Shown here one piece after another: positions 1 through 64,000 of a stretch of 64,000 nt of DNA. The position numbers were made by a program, and so were the translations under genes. The stretch is taken from NCBI GenBank assembly GCA_054601695.1, contig BAAHQB010000049.1, positions 124,001 to 188,000 of the forward strand, written 5' to 3'. Position 1 is the first letter of the stretch, and the number at the start of each line of letters is the position of its first letter. This stretch comes from Amorphochlora amoebiformis (Eukaryota; Cercozoa; Chlorarachniophyceae). A model generated the notes under the pieces. It was given only the letters and a program-made list of their open reading frames with translations. It was not told the DNA's origin and ran no database searches.

Positions 1-304
1 CACCAATCCGTCCCCCCCGCCGACGCCTAGCATCCCTCTTCTCCCTCCTTTCTCCCCCCCCCTCAATATAGCACTTGTCAACCCAGCGTACTCCTGCTTG
101 AAAGCGAGAGGGTTGCAGCATCGGGATCCTTTCTTGTCATCCATTGCAGGTACCCTGCCTCGTGCCACGATGGTCAAACTGGGGTATTGTGACATAACGC
201 TACGTCACGTGTGACTTTTCGAGAAACAGTTCTGTTACATACCGCTTCGTCACGGAGACTTGTGGATGTGTCACACGTGATTGTTGGGTTGGCCCAAAAG
301 GCAG

Positions 305-20049
<19,745 letters not shown>

Positions 20050-20076
<27 letters not shown>

Positions 20077-20245
20077 ATATAAGTAAATCAAATATCCTAC
20101 TCCTCTATACGACTTAAAAATGCCTAAATATAAGTATATCAAATATCCTACTCCTCTATACGACGTAAAAATGCCTAAATATAAGTATATCAAATATCCT
20201 ACTCCTCTATACGACTTAAATATGCCTATATACGTGTATCAAAAA
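20050..20245 (+). repeat. Four copies of a 57-bp unit at the OMA1 3' end
   Basis: TCCTCTATACGACTTAAAAA, TGCCTAAATATAAGTATATC and AAATATCCTAC repeat from inside the proposed last OMA1 exon into the 3' flank. Each copy re-presents the end of the exon and its stop region. Confidence 0.9.
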
Positions 20246-20299
20246 TCTTATTTTGGTGTAATGATAATATATATCATCTGTATGTATGCATGAATAAGA

Positions 20300-20332
<33 letters not shown>

Positions 20333-20535
20333 TCTATATAATATACGTCTGGATGTATACATGTGCATATAGTATACATACATGCGTATTGTCAGATGTA
20401 ATGAGCAGTTCACTGGGGTTGAGCTCAATACAAGTATATATATATATATGCACATATTTATATAATTGTGAGTATATATACATGTGTGTATATATATATG
20501 TATATATATATGTATGTATACATATATAATTGTGA

Positions 20536-20580
<45 letters not shown>

Positions 20581-20625
20581 TATATGTATATATGTATATA
20601 TATATATATATATAGTTTGTATCAC

Positions 20626-33348
<12,723 letters not shown>

Positions 33349-34315
33349 CTCCCCTCCCACTTGCTCCCCCCCCTCCTTCCTTGCTCTCTCTCCCTCTTTT
33401 TGTTTTGTGCTTTGATGCTCAGTTCTGCGTGCAAAAACAATCAATCAAACAGAAAGATACCCCGATCCCGAGGAGAAACTCCTTGCCGCGCAACCGAATT
33501 TTAGTCCGGTTCTTGGAGAGTAACGGACATTCGAAAAAGCGCGAGAAGCTCTTGTGGCTTGGAGGGGGGGGGCTAGACGGGCGGAAAACTTGGCGAATAG
33601 AGCCGCGAGGGTCATCGTTATGTCTTTTTAGCGTGACTTCAGGCTATGTTATATATGTGATATAGCGGCATGTCACAAAGAAGTGTCATTCGATTGATTC
33701 ACTGCGTGACATGCAAGTCACATTGCGTGACACAAAAGTCACACTGCGTGACATGACAATCTCTCAAAACACCTTTCGGGTCTGGAGAAGATGAGCAAAG
33801 TGGATACATCGTGGTACAATTGTAGGTCTGGAGTGAAGAAACACAGCGATTTTGCCATCAGACTGACAAGATCAAAAAGGCATCGAGCCCGCCTTACAAC
33901 GAAACGAGAGTCTATGGAGCGAGTTCTGCCTTCCAAGGATGCATCAGAACTCAGCCGACGTTCAGACAAACGACGCGGTCTGGATGTTGATCAAACTCTC
34001 GCACTTTAAATAGCAGCTGCTCTGACTGGAGACTGGGCTGGGTCACTGGTGTCAAGTTAAATTCCATAATATAAAATTCTGTCTGGCGAACGATAAACAG
34101 TATTAAACACGCCAGTTCTCTATCATTAGCACAAGATTAAAACCATTATCCTAATATCAATGAATATTAAAAAAGTCGCTAACCTGTCAGTCACTCACCG
34201 ACCAGCCTGAATCACAGGCATGGCTCGGTTTCTGAGCGCGTGAAATCCCATCCGTCTCGCTTGTTTGCCGAGAACAGATTCGAGAAACTCACGGAGAAGA
34301 ACCTTAAGAGGTGAA

Positions 34316-48829
<14,514 letters not shown>

Positions 48830-48871
48830 AATCTCAGCTTTCACATGTGCATATATATATATATGTATACA

Positions 48872-48903
<32 letters not shown>

Positions 48904-48911
48904 CTTTCACA

Positions 48912-48972
<61 letters not shown>

Positions 48973-49089
48973 GGTATACATAGTGCATGTATATTTGCAC
49001 ACCCACAGATACGTATGTATATAATATGTATACATACACATGTATATGTATATGTGTATATGTGTACATATATGTATGTATATATATAC

Positions 49090-49137
<48 letters not shown>

Positions 49138-49314
49138 GTTATATATATATGTATGTATATATACGTCTGTGGCACGGACTTAACATACATATATAACCGC
49201 CAAGATCAATTCTAGGGGGTTAGCGTTAGAGGATGATAGATTAATGGGATTGATTATAGGGTACAGGAGTACAAGATTAAGATGGTCATAATTAGAGGGC
49301 ATACCAGAGCGAAA

Positions 49315-49575
49315 AACTCGAATCCTTCTCGAACTCTAATCTCTAACTCTAACCCTCTAGCTCTAATCTCTAACTCTAACCCTCTAACTCGAATCCTTCT
49401 CGAACTCTAATCTCTAACTCTAACCCTCTCTCTAATCTCTAATTCTAACCCTCTAACTCGAATCCATTCATCCCATTTGATACTACAGCGGGAAAATCCT
49501 TTCCCTATGTTAAGGTTAGGTTGGTAACGCTCAATCTTACGCTCTAATCTTGCGCTCTAATCTTAACTCTCTAAT
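49315..49575 (+). repeat. Degenerate CTCTAACCCTCTAA repeat between two genes
   Basis: Units AACTCGAATCCTTCTCGAAC and TCTAATCTCTAACTCTAACC. It resembles decayed telomere-type sequence with CTCTAA insertions. It lies between the stop of the EF-hand gene (48829) and the ankyrin gene. Confidence 0.8.
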
Positions 49576-49672
49576 TCTAAGATTCCGACTACAGTGACGT
49601 ATGCTATTCCTAAGGAACAAAAAGGTATAATATATATATATATATATATGTATTATATATGTGTGTATATAT

Positions 49673-49712
<40 letters not shown>

Positions 49713-49787
49713 ACATGTATGTATTTGTACATGGTGTACATGAATATATATGAGTGTGTATACATACATACATATATATATATATAT

Positions 49788-49829
<42 letters not shown>

Positions 49830-49914
49830 GTACACACATATATATACATATATAGTACTGCATGAAGATGATACAGTTTTGAATAATCTTGTGTAGGCGG
49901 AGGACACGTGTAAG

Positions 49915-50230
49915 GCAAATATCACTATAACTATTATTTTTTTAATTTAGCGCTAGGAAAGATAGGCAAATATAGCTATAATCATTATTTTTTAATTTTA
50001 GCGCTAGGGCAGATATGCTGAAACGCGGCAGGGCATATGCTAAAACAAATATCATGATAATGAAATTCGTTTTTTATTTTATCGGCATTTGCCGATATTT
50101 TGTACGGTAGAATATCAGAATAATGTATAGAGCAGTGCAGGTACACGTTAGGCAGATGTCACGATAAATACTTTTTTTTTTATTTTAGAGTACCGAGATA
50201 ATAAACTTTTTTTTTTTTTTTGTTTTAACT
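49915..50230 (+). repeat. Four diverged copies of a poly-T/GCGCTAG unit
   Basis: GGCAAATATCACTATAACTA then TTATTTTTTTAATTTAGCGC and related text at 49915, 49967, 50040 and 50150. The unit contains TTTAGCGCTAG. It lies just upstream of the ankyrin gene. Confidence 0.65.
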
Positions 50231-50304
50231 TAGCGGCAGTAAGGGAAAATAGAAAGGTGGAGTTGTTAACAGCACATTCTTCTGTCTTAGGGGCTGCAAG
50301 ATCG
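50015..50304 (+). CDS. Possible 5' exons of the ankyrin gene (50015-50106 and 50291-50304)
   Basis: An ATG at 50015 opens 30 codons with a hydrophobic stretch (MKFVFYFIGICRYFV) ending in phase 2 at a GTAGAA donor. The short island 50291-50304 (acceptor CTTAG, donor GTATAT) would carry phase 2 to phase 1 and join exon 50815-50870. Against it, the first part lies in a local tandem repeat (49915-50230), so the open frame may be chance. Confidence 0.25.
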
Positions 50305-50340
50305 GTATATTGATCATACTAATCATGATAATATATCTAC

Positions 50341-50371
<31 letters not shown>

Positions 50372-50622
50372 TGTATATATGTAAACATATATATATAAAT
50401 ATATGTAGATATCTATATAATATATGTATATATATATGTATATATATATATCAATAAAATCGTATTAATACAGAAAAATAAAAGAGTTATGCATATGTAT
50501 ATATGGATATATGATATACAGGCATGTGTGTATATAAATATATATGGAGCTTTTTTTTTTTTTTTTAGGCATTTTTACAAACTTTTACATGTGTAAATTT
50601 GTTTGAAAGTATATGTGCACAT

Positions 50623-50671
<49 letters not shown>

Positions 50672-50814
50672 TCATGTATATACGTAATACGTAGTATACA
50701 TACAATATTTGCATATAAATTACATACAATATTTGAATCTACATTACAGACATATGTGTATGTTTATGCATACATACATATATATATATATATATATAAA
50801 CATATATACATAAG

Positions 50815-63440
<12,626 letters not shown>

Positions 63441-63454
63441 GCGCCGAAAGACAC

Positions 63455-63600
63455 TAAACACAGACTAGACATAGTCTGGAGACTACACTAGCATGTGACG
63501 GAGTCTCTAAGAGACTACACTTGCATGTGAGGGAGTCTCTAAGAGACTACACTTGCATGTGAGGGAGTCTCTAAGAGACTACACTAGCATGTGACGAATA
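63455..63600 (+). repeat. Four copies of a 33-bp unit after the ankyrin-gene stop
   Basis: GAGACTACACTTGCATGTGA then GGGAGTCTCTAA. Each unit carries GTCTCT/AGAGAC, so adjacent units can pair. It lies 15-160 nt past the TAA at 63438, in the likely 3' UTR or flank. Beyond it to 64000 I see no exon I can support. Confidence 0.93.
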
Positions 63601-64000
63601 CGTCTAGCACGAACGCACACATCATGCATGCACGCTGATGTCGCTGATATACTTTTTAGGTTTGAAGTTTGAGAGATTTAAAATATAATTATGAAATATA
63701 GATGAGCGGTATTTAAATAGAATCAGTGACGATCGATCTATCTAAGATTAGATTAAGTCTAGTAAGTATAGGTCTAGATAGCTGCATATATGCATCATTT
63801 TCATGTATCTAGTGTCTAGAGTCTAGAGACTAGAGAGTGTATTTTGCAGACGCCATGAGAACGCAGTTGAGAAATTATTTGGATAACTTCTAGAACTTGT
63901 CCCCTTTCTCTAGTCACTACGTACCTAGCTACGTAGGGATGACTAGCTGTGCCGGTACTAGGGTATTCGCTTGGTGCCGGAATCTTTGATATTGAAGTCT

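Noticed and set aside
33739-34009. Open frames of 72-76 aa on both strands between ADSS and the EF-hand gene
   Set aside because: They overlap each other, have no recognisable domain, and lie in the presumed promoter region.
48834-48930. Extension of the EF-hand gene by [14 protein letters not shown]
   Set aside because: That frame needs phase 1, but the previous exon ends in phase 0, which gives the TGA at 48827.
49856-49902. Exon [11 protein letters not shown], resembling a ubiquitin-like loop
   Set aside because: It has an acceptor and GT, but its phase fits neither neighbouring gene and it reads into a stop if unspliced.

Overview
The window is nuclear DNA from an intron-rich eukaryote, probably a protist. 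I cannot name the lineage. It is dominated by (TA)n dinucleotide runs, interrupted by (CCCTAA)n telomere-type arrays, minisatellites and GA/CT-rich tracts. Most long open frames are translations of these repeats (YIYIY, NPNPNP, SLSLS, RERER) and are not genes. Real coding sequence is small exons of about 28-140 nt inside introns of up to about 2.9 kb. I rebuilt it by reading exon islands between TA tracts and requiring splice sites, matching phases and protein-family fit. TAA and TGA act as ordinary stops. All introns I joined are GT-AG except one apparent GC-AG intron.

Four genes emerge. (1) + strand, 305-20076: an OMA1-type mitochondrial M48 zinc metallopeptidase, 17 well-supported exons plus 3 tentative 3' exons, with an Arg-rich presequence, a membrane segment, HEISH and ESEAD. 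(2) - strand, 33348 down to 20626: adenylosuccinate synthase, 21 exons in continuous phase plus a proposed 9-nt first coding exon; the C-terminal exon was not found. (3) + strand, 34316-48829: a probably N-myristoylated multi-EF-hand protein ending in a ubiquitin-like domain, 19 exons. (4) + strand, about 50.8-63.44 kb: an N-terminal ankyrin-repeat protein with a C-terminal part I do not recognise, 13 exons, start uncertain. Genes 1 and 2 converge near 20.1-20.6 kb, genes 2 and 3 diverge from 33.35-34.3 kb, and genes 3 and 4 are in tandem.

The most unusual features concern intron and exon structure. First, many exons sit in a row of partial copies separated by TA runs, and the partial copies are ordered. 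Copies upstream in transcription keep the acceptor and 5' part of the exon; copies downstream keep the 3' part and donor. Only one copy is usually complete. This holds in all four genes and on both strands. Second, at least six telomere-type arrays begin within about 10 nt of a 5' splice site. Every well-formed array inside a gene has CCCTAA on the sense strand, including the one in the minus-strand gene. Third, many introns take both splice signals from the TA repeat itself (GTATAT at the start, TATATAG at the end).
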